Notes under the pieces: generated by a model
The model's database searches: none
Seen by the model: only the letters and a program-made list of their open reading frames with translations
What the model was told of the DNA's origin: nothing
Shown: one piece after another, positions 1 through 18,065 of the stretch
How the letters are laid out: each line of letters begins with the position of its first letter
Position numbering within the stretch: the first letter of the stretch is position 1
DNA from: Flaccisagitta enflata
Taxonomy: Eukaryota > Chaetognatha > Sagittoidea > Aphragmophora
Direction: 5' to 3'
Assembly: GCA_965153355.1 (NCBI GenBank)
Contig: OZ231126.1
Span: 63,116,001 to 63,180,000 of the forward strand
DNA: 64,000 nt
Program-made: the position numbers and the translations under genes

Positions 1-299
1 CTCAATGGCTGTCAACTTTCCTTAGCGTTAGGTCCTTTTTTTTTCTTTTTTTCCTTTGGTCCACGTCGTTTACGTGATGTCGTTTACGTGATGTCGTTCA
101 TTCCATGTCATTGGCATGATGTCCTTTATTACATGTTGTTTGCATGATCTCATTCATTCAATGCCTTTTTGCATTATGTTGTTTATTGTATATGATTTCG
201 TGTACGATGACATTCATAAGTTTTTATCGTTTGTTGTTCGCATATTGTTCAAAGTTCACGAAGTATCATTTCAATCCTTAAAATAGTGAAATAAAATGA

Positions 300-358
300 G
301 TTTCCGTAGCGTCCAGGTCTTTGATGGATGTCGTGTGTGATGTTGTTGTTGTTGATGA

Positions 359-436
<78 letters not shown>

Positions 437-468
437 CGTTGTCGTTGTCGTTGTCGTCGTCGTTGTCG

Positions 469-516
<48 letters not shown>

Positions 517-568
517 GTTGTTGTTATCATTGTTGTTGTTGTTGTTGTTGTTGTTTTTGTTGTTGTTT

Positions 569-608
<40 letters not shown>

Positions 609-681
609 GGTGGTTGTTGTTGGAAATCACCGGTAGTATTGAACGCGGTTTGTGATCCAGGTCTTTGATGAATGTCGTGTG

Positions 682-757
<76 letters not shown>

Positions 758-820
758 GGAGGGAATCACCGGTTGTATTGGACACGGTTTGTGATCCAGG
801 TCTTTGATGGATGTCGTGTG

Positions 821-914
<94 letters not shown>

Positions 915-945
915 GGAGGGAATCACCGGTTGTATTGAACGCGGT
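300..945. repeat. higher-order array of GTT tracts with spacer units
   Basis: Three long (GTT)n tracts, the first broken by GTC and TTT triplets, alternate with about 60 bp of conserved spacer. The spacer contains AATCACCGG, GAACGCGGTTT, GATCCAGGTCTTTGATG and GTCGTGTGTG. The block is therefore a tandem array whose unit is spacer plus GTT tract. The duplicated block at 5279-5866 has the same spacers but different tract lengths. Open frames of N, Q, V or L runs across it are repeat translations. Confidence 0.9.
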
Positions 946-1489
946 TTATGATCGACCCACCACATGGGTGGCGCCATCGGTCAGACTCCCAGAATGTCAT
1001 TAAATCATGATGGCCTATGGCCTGTCCTCTCCACTTGCTGGTTCTCATGCTGTAATTCACCAGGAAAACCTTCCTCGAACCTCATTGATAGGTTGAGCTA
1101 TCGCTGGAAAGACTATCGCTGTTCAACTCGCTACCCAGCTCGACAATTGACAATGACTGATCATATTACATTCCAAGCGTGGCCGGTGGGTGGAGAGGGA
1201 TAAAGTGGCGTTAGGTGTTTTTCAGGGGTGTATATTATTGAGTCGCTTTTGATTTTTTTCCCCCTGCCTTTGATTTTCTTCCCCATGACGCATTGCGTCG
1301 CGTTTTTATATTTATGATTTTCTTCCCCATAGAGCAATAAAACTATGTAGTTAAGGTTTAAAAAGTGTTAAATTGTGTTTTACTAATTGGGTTTTATGAT
1401 TTAGTACTGTGAAAAGTTATATTTTCCCCAAATTTTCTTTTTTTCTCTTTTTTCCCCCTTTGGTTTCCTTCCCCATCTCCAGACCCATT

Positions 1490-1835
1490 GATTTTGAAAT
1501 GACTTAATTCGCCTAAATCCAAAATGCTGAAAGGTGACTTTTTCCAAAAAACTAAGAAATTTTGGGTCGCGACTTTGGGCCTTTGAAAGAAAATCACAAT
1601 TTTTGTTTTTTGAAAATGGTCTTCAAAAGTAGGGTGCAACTGATAGGAAATGACTTAATTCGCCTAGATCCAATAACCTGAAAAATACTTTTTTCATAAA
1701 TCTTAGTATTTTTGCGTCGGGCCTCTAAATATTTTCACAAAATATTTTTTTTGAAAAATGGTCCTCAAGAGTGGAGCGCAATCGATAGGAAATGACTTAA
1801 TTCGCCTAGATCCGATACACTGAAATTTTTTTTTT
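1490..1835. repeat. tandem repeat, about 145-150-bp unit, 2-3 copies
   Basis: The motif GAAATGACTTAATTCGCCTA recurs at 1496, 1647 and 1789, each followed by an AT-rich stretch with GCGTCGGG or GTCGCGAC and a GGTC(C)TCAA box. Related copies lie at 6415-6765 in the duplicate and singly at 20285-20430, so this is a dispersed repeat family. No coding signal is seen. Confidence 0.75.
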
Positions 1836-2442
1836 TCAGATAACTTGAAATTCGTATAAAAAGCTCGGGCGCAAGTTCAAATAGTGAATGGAAAAAAAAG
1901 ACTGTCGGTATTTCTTTTTTCTTATCATACATAAAAACGGCTCTTCTAAAATATTGATGCGATTGCCTTGAAATTTTTAATACTAGCTCACGTCATGCTC
2001 CTCGACGTTCGAGCCAAAAATCTTGATTGTGAACTGTCGTGAAGTTGCATTCACCTCTTTACCTAGGGTGGGATTTGATGGACTGAGTGGCCATGGCCCA
2101 TGGAATTCACAATGAATTCCAACACAACTAATGCACACAACCTAACGTAATATGATAAGACGTATAAAGCATTTACAGATGACTTTGCCGTTTCACTTTT
2201 TCTGACCTCAGCGCAATGAAAACTAACAAGCTTGTTGTCCTAACCCTTAGCTGTAAATAACTCTCCCTCTCCCTATCCGTGCCTCTCATCCTTTTCAAAC
2301 TTTTTCCTTCTCCCCGCTGCTCCTATTCCCACGGTGGCCCGAAAGAACCCTCAGGACGTATCATATTTTGTGGCAACGGTCGCCACTGCTTCAAAAGAGC
2401 CGCCCTTTTTCTAAACGACTTTGGGGACAAGACACACAGAAT

Positions 2443-2445
<3 letters not shown>

Positions 2446-2535
<90 letters not shown>

Positions 2536-2614
2536 ACAGAAGGAGAGACAGATATAGGAAAAGAAAGAAAGACAAAGATAAAGACATAAGTTCTTTGAAT
2601 CCCTAATGAGCGCC

Positions 2615-2688
<74 letters not shown>
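2446..2688. repeat. two GA microsatellites (2446-2533, 2620-2688)
   Basis: Two pure GA tracts are separated by about 85 bp. The first lies at the downstream border of the left duplication copy. Confidence 0.95.
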
Positions 2689-2693
<5 letters not shown>

Positions 2694-3804
2694 TCGAAAA
2701 CCAGCGACATTCTGACACCCAAAAATTGATTTGGCAATTTTGAGTCTGGGAGTAGGAGAGAGAGAGATGAAGTGAGGGAGAGGAAGGGAAATAGAGAGAA
2801 AGGAAGAGAGACAGAGAGACAGAGTGTTGAATTTGAACTATAGGCGAATTACAAATCTTTAACACACGATTAAGCCTGTTGGGAAAATCTAATTTCAAAT
2901 TTTGATCAAGAACTTTTCTCTGCGTTTGGATAGGAGATCTGCCCAAATGGGGCGAGCCTAAAATGTTTGGAGCTGTATTACAGACTACCATGAACAGTCT
3001 TCAGTTTAAAATCCGGCAAAAGCCACTCTGTAAGCCACTATTTAGTTGGCGACGGGTATTTTCGTTTGCTACGTACAGTTATGTACACCCCGATATACCG
3101 GATCCGAAAGAAAATAAAATCGCCCCATAACAGACATAGCGTCTTTGTCCTATGAAATATTTCTTTTCATTTCTCATATTGGCACAAATAGAAATTTGCC
3201 TATAGCAGATAAAATCTATTGATCCCATGACATCCGTCGCTGTAGGGTTTAACTATGGCTATATGGTCTCGATTCAGTACGTTGGGATAGGTATGCATTG
3301 AGACACAAGAAGCTGCAAAATCTGCATATCGTTGGTACCATTCTCGATTCTTAAAATGCCGTTGCATGCTCTTTAGAATTTAAAGATCTTTTTATTGGTC
3401 CAATTTGAACATGAATTTCAACAATACCGAGGTACTACTATTTTCCTGGGCACCTCCTTTCGGGAAGAGTGAGGACAGCTGTAAGCCGCCTCACAGGGTT
3501 CGCCCACCCCTGTGCCTGGTTCCAAGTCCAGGACCCAAGTGATGCAAGTCTCGACCTTCACACTCGTCCTTATTGTATCCACAAGCTGAAATTCTGCAAA
3601 AAAGTGATTGATCCTATAATTGTATACTAAAAGTTTTTTTCCTAAGATAAGCCGTAGGGGGATGCCATACCCATCGTCAACTCCTTAAGGTCTGTACAAA
3701 ATATCAGTCCCCTCAATGTACTGAAAGTTTGGTTATGAGCTCTTGACGACATCTACTGTTTAAAAACTTCAAAGTAGTCAATAAAGACACTCACTTGAAA
3801 TTCA
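2689..3804. other. no gene seen
   Basis: This is unique sequence present only between the two duplicate copies. I see no convincing frame, splice-bounded exon or transposon end. A phrase near 3195 (CTATAGCAGAT) also occurs near 42531 inside a TA-flanked element, so an old mobile element fragment may lie here. Confidence 0.5.
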
Positions 3805-4475
<671 letters not shown>

Positions 4476-4863
4476 AGAAATACAGAAAGAAAAGAACGAT
4501 ACGAACGAAAGGAAGAATGATGGCAAACTAGAAAAAGGAGGAGGTCAGAGTTATTATTGTCACCAAAAAAAAAAGAGGGAGGGGTTTTTGTCATCAGTAT
4601 CATGGGACTGTTGGTTCTGTCAAAAAAGAAGGACAACTGAAAGGACAGGGGAAGAAAGGGACCCATCATGCCGAGGAGGAGTAGACATGAGAGAGGAGGA
4701 AGGGGGAGGAGGAGATGAAGAAGTGGTGATGAAGAAGAAGAAGAATAACTAAGAAAAGCTCGTGAGTGGAGGAGGAAGAGGAGGAGGAGTTTGGCGAAGG
4801 AGTGGAGATGGACAAAGGGAACCATTCTTTTTTGACCCTTGAGGTCATCTGGCAGTTTGCCTT

Positions 4864-4926
<63 letters not shown>

Positions 4927-4979
4927 CATTGAAAAAGAAATCCTGGATATTATGAGAACTACCGTTGTTCTTGGCCCTG
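4476..4979. repeat. purine-rich low-complexity DNA with a GA tract (4866-4922)
   Basis: Irregular GAG/GAA-rich sequence leads to a 57-bp GA tract. The right duplication copy begins about 57 bp beyond it. Confidence 0.7.
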
Positions 4980-7640
<2,661 letters not shown>

Positions 7641-8260
7641 AGAGAGGAACTGAAAGGTAAGTCAGGTCTTACCAAAAGGACAGGCTGATAGGCTCCCAGA
7701 TGCCAGCGCTTAGACTCCTTAATGCCCTCGGAAGACGCGTGAGCGGAGTGCGCCGCAAACTGAGCGCTGAGCGCCCGCTCCGGGTCAACGTTAAGAGAAA
7801 GGGGATGAGAGTTCGAAGTGGCGAGGAGGGGATGGAGGAAGAGAATACGAAGCTGTGACGAAAGTATAGAGGATACCGAGGCTGAATTTGGAGGGATGGG
7901 GATGCCGGAGAAAAATGTTGCCAATGATGATCAAGGTCGCTCGATCACACCGGGCTGAGTAGAAGTAAAGAATTGTAAAAAGCATGACACAGAAAATGTA
8001 TCTTCGACCGACAGACCGTCGATTGGGAACCGAATAGGTTGGTAAAGTGGACTGGTTTGTCCGAGCAGGTGCGCCTTGTGTGGTGGATCTGTGTGATTAT
8101 TATTAATTGAGATTTCCAGTTGACCGAACGCTTTAAAACACTCAGCGCATGAAAAATTTCTTTCTATTGGATTTGAAACGACTGTAACAAGCAGAATGGT
8201 GGAAATCAGTGTCAGGAGGAGGAAAGTTGGAAAACGATGATATTCATTAGGTAGCAAGGC
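7641..8260. other. unique stretch, possible exon remnants, no gene assigned
   Basis: A good donor-like GTAAGT lies at about 7656 on the + strand. A minus-strand open frame at 7931-8266 has a hydrophobic run near its start and a CxxC followed by KAF and two histidines. That loosely recalls a C2H2 zinc finger, but the spacing (14 residues between the second C and the first H) is wrong. I treat it as unproven. Confidence 0.2.
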
Positions 8261-9656
8261 CAACACCTATGAGCCGCGTGTAGGACATAGATAACTTAAG
8301 ATGGCTTAAATTGCCTTTAAATGACTCAAGATGACTTTAAATGACTTAAAGTGACTTAAAAAGACATATAATGCCATAAAATGATGTAAAATGACTTAAA
8401 TGACTAAATTTACCTGATTGACTTACTCAAAATAACTTAGATTGACTTAGAATGACATAGAATGACTAAAAATGACTTATAAATACATGTACAGTTCGTA
8501 GTGCAGAAACTGAGAAGGTGGTTAACGGAGGAAACATATGAATTGGAAGGATGGTTTCGTGAAAATACCATCTTCACAAATAGAATCTTTCCACCAGAAA
8601 ACAAGCACCAACATAAGAAAAGTGCTGCTCCTAAATAAATAGAGCCGCTCAGTAAAATAACTCCCTCAATCGTTTTTGTGCTAGGTATGAATAGACTACA
8701 GCTCTACCTCGCTATAACGATATGAAATGTTGGTCTCTTCATGCAATTACAAAAAAGATGTTGGCAAAAATATAAATCAACCTAAAACAAGGCCGAATAC
8801 ACGGCTACCCTAATCGCGTGCGGGTGGGCAGGAGCAGTGCTGGAGAAGGTCACAAGGCCATCTGGGCAGGAGCCGTATGCTCAAAAAGCTCAGAAACGCC
8901 GAAAAAGTAAATAGTCGCAAAAGCGTCAGATGGTCAGCGGTACCCGTTGCCCTTATTAGAGTGTTTGTGGGTGTTAGTTGGTTAGAGGGGCAGCGGCCCC
9001 GAAGGGGCCGATGACCTATGCCATTTTTATTTGAACCTCAAGGCTTGAATTAGAGCCTGGAGGCTATATTGTGGGCCTTAAGGCTGAGATTTGATTCCTG
9101 AGGTTGGGATTTTAGCTTGAAGGCTGGGATTTGATCTTGGAGGCTGAGATTTGAGCTTGGAGGCTGGGATTTGATCTTGGAGGCTGGAATTTGAGCTTTG
9201 AGGTTAGGATTTGGGGCTTGAGACTATGATTTGAGCCTTGGGGCTGGGATTTGAGCCTTGAGGCTTGGATTTGAGCCTTGAGGCTTGGATTTGAGCTTTG
9301 AGGCTTTGGTTTGAGCCTTGAGGCTGGGATTTGAGCCCTGAGGCTGAGATTTGAGCCTCAAGGCTGGGATTCAAGCTTCAAAGGTAGGATTTGAGCCTCG
9401 AGGTTAGGATTTGGGCCTCGAGACTAGGATTTGGGCCTCGAGACTAAGATTTGGGCCTCGAGCAGGGGGGGGGACGGAGAAGAAGAAGAAGAAGGAGAAG
9501 AAGGAGGAGAAGGAGAAATTTCCCCTATGTGAGAAAGCATAGGTCATTGGCCCCTTCGGGGCCACTGCCCAAAAGGGGACCAACCAACCAACCAACCAAC
9601 CAACCAACCGACGGACTGACACAGCGGGGTGTAGAGTCGCGTAGCATGCGTAGCAT
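8261..9656 (+). mobile_element. composite hairpin-tipped element with a foldback core (copy 1)
   Basis: The left end has CCAACACCTATGAGCCGCGTG and the right end GTGTAGAGTCGCGTAGCATGCG, matching the ends of the complete small element at 24872-25210. Inside, in order: a decamer array (TGACTTAAAA type, about 8285-8490), an internal AACAAGGCC...GCGTGCGGGTGGGCAGG module at 8786-8890, the module TCGCAAAAGCGTCAGATGG at about 8925, a foldback minisatellite at 8987-9575, and an ACCA array. No coding capacity is seen. A second composite with the same order lies at 20431-21016. Confidence 0.6.
8987..9575. mobile_element. foldback minisatellite module A1
   Basis: The ends are inverted repeats. GGCAGCGGCCCCGAAGGGG, followed by CCGATGACCTATG, lies at the left, and GCATAGGTCATTGGCCCC, followed by TTCGGGGCCACTGCC, at the right. 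Each end itself folds (GGCCCC/GGGGCC). Between them is a 20-24-bp minisatellite of the type GAGGCTGGGATTTGAGCCTT, then a short GAA tract. Confidence 0.7.
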
Positions 9657-9672
9657 TGGTTTGTCACTTTTT

Positions 9673-10273
9673 GGGCAGCGGCCCCAAAGGGGACGAAGTC
9701 CTGTAGAACACAGGGGGACTTTCGTTCGTCCGTCCGTCCATCCGTCATTCCGTTTGTCCCCCCCAGGCTCTCTCAGGCCTGAAATTTGACCTCTCAGGCC
9801 TGAAATCTACCCTCTCAGGCCTGAAACTTGCCCTCTCAGGCCTTGAATCTGCCCTCTCAGATCTGAAATCTGGCCTCTCAGGCCTTAAATTTGGCCTCTC
9901 AGGCCTCAAATCTGGCCTCTCAGGCCTCAAATCTTGCCTCTCAGGCCTCAAATCCAAATTCTCAGGCCTCAAACCTGCCCTCTTATACCTCAATTAGGCC
10001 TCTCAGCCATCTAAACCTCAATTTATTGCTCTCAAGCTTCAAATCAGTCCTCAGGCCTTTCAAGCCGTAATCCAGCTCTCTCAAGCTTCAAGTCAGCTCT
10101 CTAAAGCTTCCAATTGTCATTCTCAAGCCTTAAATCAGCCTTCTTAAACCTCAGCTTAAGCTCTTGAATACCTTCAGTCAGCCCTCTATAGCATCTCATC
10201 AACTTCTTCAGGTATGACGAACGAAAGTCCCCCTGTGTTCTACAGGACTTTGTCCCCTTCGGGGCCGCTGCCC
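9673..10273. mobile_element. foldback minisatellite module B1
   Basis: The left arm (9673-9733) contains CAGCGGCCCCAAAGGGGACG and CTGTAGAACACAGGGGG plus a GTCC array. The right arm (10217-10273) is its inverse, with CCCCCTGTGTTCTACAG and CCCCTTCGGGGCCGCTGCCC. The core is a roughly 21-bp minisatellite (CCTCTCAGGCCTGAAATCTG). The arms match those at 56830-57250. Just beyond, 10290-10370 shares a tail (GGGCAACGGGTATCGCTGAC) with 57278-57325. Confidence 0.7.
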
Positions 10274-10578
10274 TGCTTCCCCTCACTCCATTTCACAATC
10301 ACTCAAAGCAGGGCAACGGGTATCGCTGACCACATATTGCCCTTGGGCGACCTGTTATCCGTTATTGAGGTGTTCAACCATATGTTTAGCTTAGATCGTC
10401 CCATGACAGCTCCCCATGTGTATTGTGTAAGGTGGGCGTGAGAAACAAAAGGAATACTACGTAAACGGAATGTAGGAACTTCGAAAATAAAGTTGCAACG
10501 CTTGGATTTGTTACTGAAATGTTTACGTTGCGGTCATTTATTACATCACGAGGAAACCATGTTTCAAACAAATGAAAT

Positions 10579-10727
<149 letters not shown>

Positions 10728-11122
10728 AAGCGAACGAGAAAGAGAGGGACTACGAAAGATTGGAGTGTGCGCGAAAATGGAGGAAAAATAAAGTCCATCA
10801 TCTGTATACAACACCATGATCATTGGGTCAGAACTCTTCTGCGAACTCTTTGAACCCGGCCGCTGGGGGGCGATTCTAAAAGACCCCTGATTGACCCCGC
10901 ATGTGACCGTAAGACCCAAGCCAGGCAAAAGAGGAGGAGACAGGGGCTTGGGGAGGAGAAAAAGTGGAGGAGCAGGATGAAAAAGAAGGAGGCCGTTAGG
11001 AGGAATCGATGGAGGGCTATGAGAAAGAAAGAGATCTAGGACGTAAGAATTTAAGGTTATGGGCAAAAAGAATGAAAAAGAAAAAAGATATTCTTAGTTG
11101 AGTTTGGTTTGAGAAGCATCGT

Positions 11123-11940
<818 letters not shown>

Positions 11941-12067
11941 CGTTTCCTTCGCGTTCCTCAGAGATGAAAAGACCTTTATTTTAAGAAGCCGGAATGAAAA
12001 GAACAACGAGGCCCAGGGAGGCTCGCGTCAGCCGGAGGAAGAAACTCCTTCACTTTGACAGACCTAA

Positions 12068-12352
12068 ACAGTCTATGGACATTACAGTATTTGTAGATAT
12101 GTCAGCAATTTGGTATATTTCTTATTTGGTAGATCTCTTATTTGGTAGATCTCTTATTCCGGCATATTTCAACGCGTTGAGATCTCTTATTATACTAAGA
12201 TGAATCGTGAACATGAGAGATCTCAACGCATTAAAATTTGCCAGAATGAGAGAATTCAATGGGTTGAAATATGTCAAAATGATAAATCTCAACGGGTTGA
12301 GATATGCCCAACTGCTGACATATCTACAAATACCGTTGTGTCCACTGACTGT
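12068..12352. mobile_element. 285-bp inverted-repeat (MITE-like) element
   Basis: The outer ends are ACAGTC on the left and GACTGT on the right. The arms are imperfectly complementary almost to the centre, for example GTATTTGTAGATATGTCAGC on the left and GCTGACATATCTACAAATAC on the right. Within the arms AGATCTCTTATT and GTTGAGAT motifs repeat. It is non-coding. Its nature as a non-autonomous DNA transposon is inferred from symmetry; no clear target duplication was found. Confidence 0.7.
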
Positions 12353-13002
12353 AAAGGCCTGGATGGGCTAGTAGCAGTTTGGACAATTGCTTACATAATC
12401 TTCCGGTAGAGGTACTTAAAGCCCCCGTGCATGCGCTCTATAGTGAAACTTGACTGTATCTCAGAATATTTACAGTATAGGAGGGTGTTTACATGTGCCA
12501 TGTGAGTTCACTTTGCGTTAGATAAGCCTCATACAAAGGTGCTTTGCCGCACTAGATTTTTCCTCGTGGGGTCTATTTGAGCCAGAGTTAACTGTTCCTT
12601 AACAATCTTTTCTTCTAAAGATTAGCTCTTGATACCTGCAAATTGCGCTTGCGACGGTGATGATTATTAATTATTCGCAGACTGTATTTGCTTTTTCAGT
12701 TTTCACAAGATACTTATTCAATGAACATAGCCACGGACGGATGTGCGCAAAGCCGGAAAAAATTCCCCGTGCCAAATATTGACTAACGCCGTTTCCATTT
12801 CTTTGTTTGACGAACGAGTTCTACTCCAGTGCGCGATATTTGCTTCGTGTATTTCCTGAAGCCTGAAATTGGCCGTATTATGCGAATGAAAGCGAATTAA
12901 GACATTTAGATTACTAGGTGAGACTCTTTACATCGTATTTCAACATCTATTCATGTTCTCCTTGCTTTTCTACCCCTTCCCGCCCCCCACTTCTCTTTGT
13001 CT
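12353..13002. other. no gene seen
   Basis: Unique, mixed-composition DNA. I see no supported exon, repeat unit or element end. Confidence 0.5.
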
Positions 13003-13003
13003 C

Positions 13004-13084
<81 letters not shown>
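13003..13084. repeat. compound CTGT/CT microsatellite
   Basis: A short CTGT run is followed by 57 bp of CT. Confidence 0.95.
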
Positions 13085-13089
<5 letters not shown>

Positions 13090-13319
13090 CGAGACATCGT
13101 CTCCTTATCAAATTCTTGTCTTCTTCCTTCCGCTGTCACCCTTTCCCGCGCCTCTCAAGCCTCACACGAGATTAATTGTTGGAAAATAGACAACCACCTC
13201 TTTTTTTCTCAACTCTCTTTCCTATCTTCACGCCGTCTTCTCCACACTCACATTACTCTCTGTTCCATTCTCAACTGTCTTTCTATCTGAGTCTTTTTAT
13301 GTGTCTGTTTTCTTTTTCC

Positions 13320-13590
13320 TTTTTAGTTGCGGATACGCAACTCGATAAGAGGTTTTGTCCGTCTGTCCGTAGGTTCGTCCGTCCATTTGTCCGTCCGTCC
13401 ATTTGTCCGTCAGTCCGTCCGTCCGTCCGTCCGTCCGTCAGTTGGACCGTGGTGATTGAATCGAAAAGTGGAGAAAGGAGCGTTTGAGATACTTTTTGTG
13501 TATGTTAGTGTGTGGGAAGGTGGGGTTTGGGATGTGGATGGGGGTTGGAAGCCCCCGCCCACCCGTCTGCAACGATATTGTGACCCCGCG
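13320..13590 (+). mobile_element. hairpin-tipped element, AGTTGCG lineage
   Basis: T5 is followed by AGTTGCGGATACGCAACT, a 7-bp stem with a 4-nt loop, then CGATAAGAGGTTTTGTCC and a GTCC array (13358-13440). The body GTGGTGATTGAATCGAAAAG leads to the opposite end CCACCCGTCTGCAACG, which carries an inverted copy of the tip. Sister copies lie at 53858-54062, 34560-34712 and, reversed, 30945-31102. Confidence 0.7.
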
Positions 13591-13669
13591 TCACTTGTTT
13601 TTCTATCTGTCTCCCAAAGTATCTCTTAGACTCTCTCTTCCTTGCTTGAAGGGCTCTTTTTTTTCATTC

Positions 13670-13810
13670 CCTCCTGGGCAGCGGCTCCATTTCTGCCTCA
13701 GGGCCCAACTTGTAGCCCCGTGGCCTTTTTCATAACCCCAACGGCCAAATGACTCCCAATCAGCTCAAGACTAGGTCATTGGTCTCTTTTGGGCCACTGC
13801 CCCTCTCACC
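13670..13810. mobile_element. degenerate foldback module
   Basis: GGGCAGCGGCTCCATTTCTG on the left and GGTCATTGGTCTCTTTTGGG, followed by CCACTGCCC, on the right resemble the arms of module A1 in inverted orientation, with only about 80 bp between them. This is probably a decayed short copy. Confidence 0.4.
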
Positions 13811-14686
<876 letters not shown>

Positions 14687-14725
14687 AAAAGAATAGTTTC
14701 ACACGTCTCAAGAGTTGTTTTGCAA

Positions 14726-14842
14726 TAACAAGGCCAAATGGGCCAATAAGGTGCGACGTGTGGATCATCAAACAAATGCGTTACCAACTAACCGACCGAC
14801 CGACCAACAGACACAGCCAATTATAGAGATGCTTTTTTCGCA
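14726..14842 (-). mobile_element. hairpin-tipped element, AGGTGCG lineage (degenerate)
   Basis: Read on the + strand it begins AACAAGGCCAAATGGGCC (a small GGCC/GGCC hairpin), then GGTGCGACGTGTGGATC, a GACC/AACC array, and ends near TTATAGAGATGCTTTTTTCG. It is the reverse orientation of 29531-29651, with the tip hairpin decayed. Confidence 0.55.
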
Positions 14843-15331
14843 ACTTGTCCTCCAGCCAATTGTGGATGGATGGAGCGAGAGACAGACGGACTCATTGACG
14901 CAGTCATCAACAATATACGTCCAATGAAATCTCGTTCGATATCAAGGCATCCGAAAATCGTACAGAAATTGTTTGCAAAGCCTCACGTCGCTCAAACTAA
15001 ATGGAGAAAAAAGAAAACAAAAGAAAACAGGAAAGAAGGAAGAAAAGAAAAATATAAAAATGAAATCTGAAATGCAATCTGATTATTTCGCGCCCCTTTT
15101 AAACGAAAACACGGAAAAGCTATTTTGAGAAATTTCTTCACTCTTTTTTTCCATTTTGTGCATCCTCCTCCCCTTTTTTTGAAAAACAATTTTATTTTGA
15201 AGATAAACTTTCTGATAAAAACACTTTTCGAAGTTTGAATCGGTCTTCAAAGAACAATTAGTGTCAAACCGATTCCCCAAAATTTCAACGTGAAACGATA
15301 AAAGTGAAAAGTCAAGCTTTGTTTGGCGGTG

Positions 15332-16343
<1,012 letters not shown>

Positions 16344-16515
16344 CCGGATACAAAGTGCCATGCACTGGTCGCCTGTTGGTTGGCAACGGCAGGGGTGCGG
16401 AATTTACTGATTTCACGATCGGCCAACAGTGTTGGCTTAACACCGACAGACCAACCGACTATTCGTCCGACCAACAGGGTGGTTTATAGAGTCGCGTGTA
16501 CATGACAAGTTACAC
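16344..16515 (-). mobile_element. hairpin-tipped element, AGTCGCG lineage (degenerate)
   Basis: It starts AACAAGGCCGGATACAAAG and ends with a GACC/AACC array, GGTGGTTTATAGAGTCGCGT and a broken tip palindrome. Recognised by comparison with 27863-28092 (reverse orientation). Confidence 0.45.
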
Positions 16516-16719
16516 GATCTGTAACGCCAAAACAAAATAAGAGAAATGCATTTTAGAAAGACAAGCAAGACAGGCGTCCCTGTCAAGCCGAGCTGTATTT
16601 GCCTGATTGGCATTTTACCGCTCTTTGCCAAGCAATCTTCCTTCCTCTATCATTTCTTTGTATTCCTCGTCTTTTCAAAGGTACCATGAGATCATGTTCG
16701 TCCGTCCGTTCTTCACTTT

Positions 16720-16892
16720 CATTAATCCACTACTCAGTCCCCACTGTTTTACCTTCGATTTGCCTCTCTCCCTTTACTTTCCCTCACCTTCACTCTCGCC
16801 TTTCACTTCATTTTCCCCTTAACGTCCTTCTCTCTCTCCCTCTCCTTCTCCTTTCGTTTCGACTCATCATGTTCTCGCATTGCGCGCCGCAT

Positions 16893-16925
<33 letters not shown>

Positions 16926-17061
16926 TTCTCTGTGAATCAAACATTTGATCAACTTCCCATTGTGAACTTTTGCCTTGCTCATTTGTCATCGATGCTCGTT
17001 GCAGTGCTCTCAGGCCAACCCATGCTCTCTCTCTCTCTCTCTCTCTTCTCTCCGTCTCTCT

Positions 17062-17138
<77 letters not shown>
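16720..17138. repeat. CT-rich DNA with CT microsatellites (16892-16919, 17024-17138)
   Basis: Pyrimidine-rich sequence with two CT tracts. The S/L frames here are artefacts. Confidence 0.85.
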
Positions 17139-17141
<3 letters not shown>

Positions 17142-17650
17142 TTCATGTCTTCTTGTTTATTACTAGTTTATTACTTGTTTTCATTTTCATGGGACCGACA
17201 AAACGCAACGCAATCTGTCTCTCAGTCTTCTTCTAACTTCACAGACTCTAAGGTTTTTCCTTGCCTGTGAGATAAAGATTCTGTGCAGCATGGTGGCAAT
17301 GCTGGACGTTTTTTTCTAAGACGATTCAAATCTTTTGTTTTTTTCTTCGGGTTTTCCCGCTTGGGCGAAGCTTTAAATCGACTAGATTCGGGTGGAAATA
17401 TGTAAAACCCAGCACTCAGTGTAAACGTAATCCGCCGATGAAATTGTTCAATATTGTGGCGTGCTGTTATAGAAGGGAGCCATACATTCCCGTGGGCACC
17501 AGCCTCAGCCGCTGTCTCAATAGCAGGGACTGAGAGAAGACCTTCCTGGATTCGAATGCTGCTTCTTCAGCCAGGAAATCACGACCCGATCATAACAATT
17601 GGCAAACGCAATCGCTGATGCTATGAACTAGTCATCCAAGAATCGCACAT
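17139..17650. other. no gene seen
   Basis: Unique DNA. A TTCGAATGC string at 17561 recalls a tRNA B box, but no acceptor stem or anticodon arm can be folded around it. Confidence 0.45.
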
Positions 17651-17654
17651 GGTC

Positions 17655-18065
17655 AGCGGTACCCGATGCCCTGCTGTCCACAGGGGGGAATTTCCAGACG
17701 TCCTGAGGGGGCATATTTCAGGCCTTAGATGACTGATTTATGCCACTGAAGTCATATTTAAAGGCTGGAGGGCAGGATTAAAGCTTAGAGAGCAGATATG
17801 AGCTTTGGAGGGCAAATTTAGGCCACAGAGGGCTGATTTGATGCTTGGAGGGTTAATTCAAGGTCTGGTGGGCAGATTTGAGGTCTGCAGGGCAGATTTT
17901 AGGCTGGGGGGGGCTGATTTGAAGCCTGGAAGGTCGATTTGAGGCCTGGCTGAATTGAGGGCAAACTTGATAACCTACAGGGGGGGGGGAATGGACGGAA
18001 GGTTGGACGTCTAGAAATTCCCCCCTGTGTTCTACAGGACATTGGCCCTTTGGGGCCGCTGCCCA
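17655..18065. mobile_element. foldback minisatellite module B3
   Basis: It starts with the module GGTCAGCGGTACCCGATGCC, then CCACAGGGGGGAATTTCC. The core is an 18-24-bp minisatellite of the type GGAGGGCAGATTTGAGG(C). The right arm is CCCCTGTGTTCTACAGGAC with CCCTTTGGGGCCGCTGCCC. The left arm is shorter and more decayed than in B1. Confidence 0.55.

Larger units (their letters stand above)
1..2580. repeat. left copy of a 2.6-kb segmental duplication
   Basis: This segment recurs at 4980-7575 (offset 4979 at its start). Outside the microsatellites I see only about five substitutions in some 1.7 kb, for example near 1310, 1411 and 1727. It contains a GTT array block, a 145-150-bp tandem repeat and a GA tract. 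The window edge may cut it on the left. An open frame of 79 codons at 964-1203 is identical in both copies, but the copies are too young for that to show selection. No gene is recognised. The stretch 1840-2445 holds nothing I can name. Confidence 0.93.

Noticed and set aside
964-1203. 79-codon frame identical at 964-1203 and 5886-6125
   Set aside because: Identity follows from a very recent duplication; no splice, domain or codon evidence.
7931-8266. Minus-strand frame with a hydrophobic segment and CxxC...H...H
   Set aside because: Cys-His spacing does not fit a C2H2 finger and there is no supporting gene structure.
9010-9470. Regular 20-24-bp repeats resembling a CRISPR array
   Set aside because: Units are contiguous and diverged with no unique spacers of constant length; eukaryotic minisatellite.
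17555-17575. tRNA B-box-like TTCGAATGC
   Set aside because: No cloverleaf can be folded around it.
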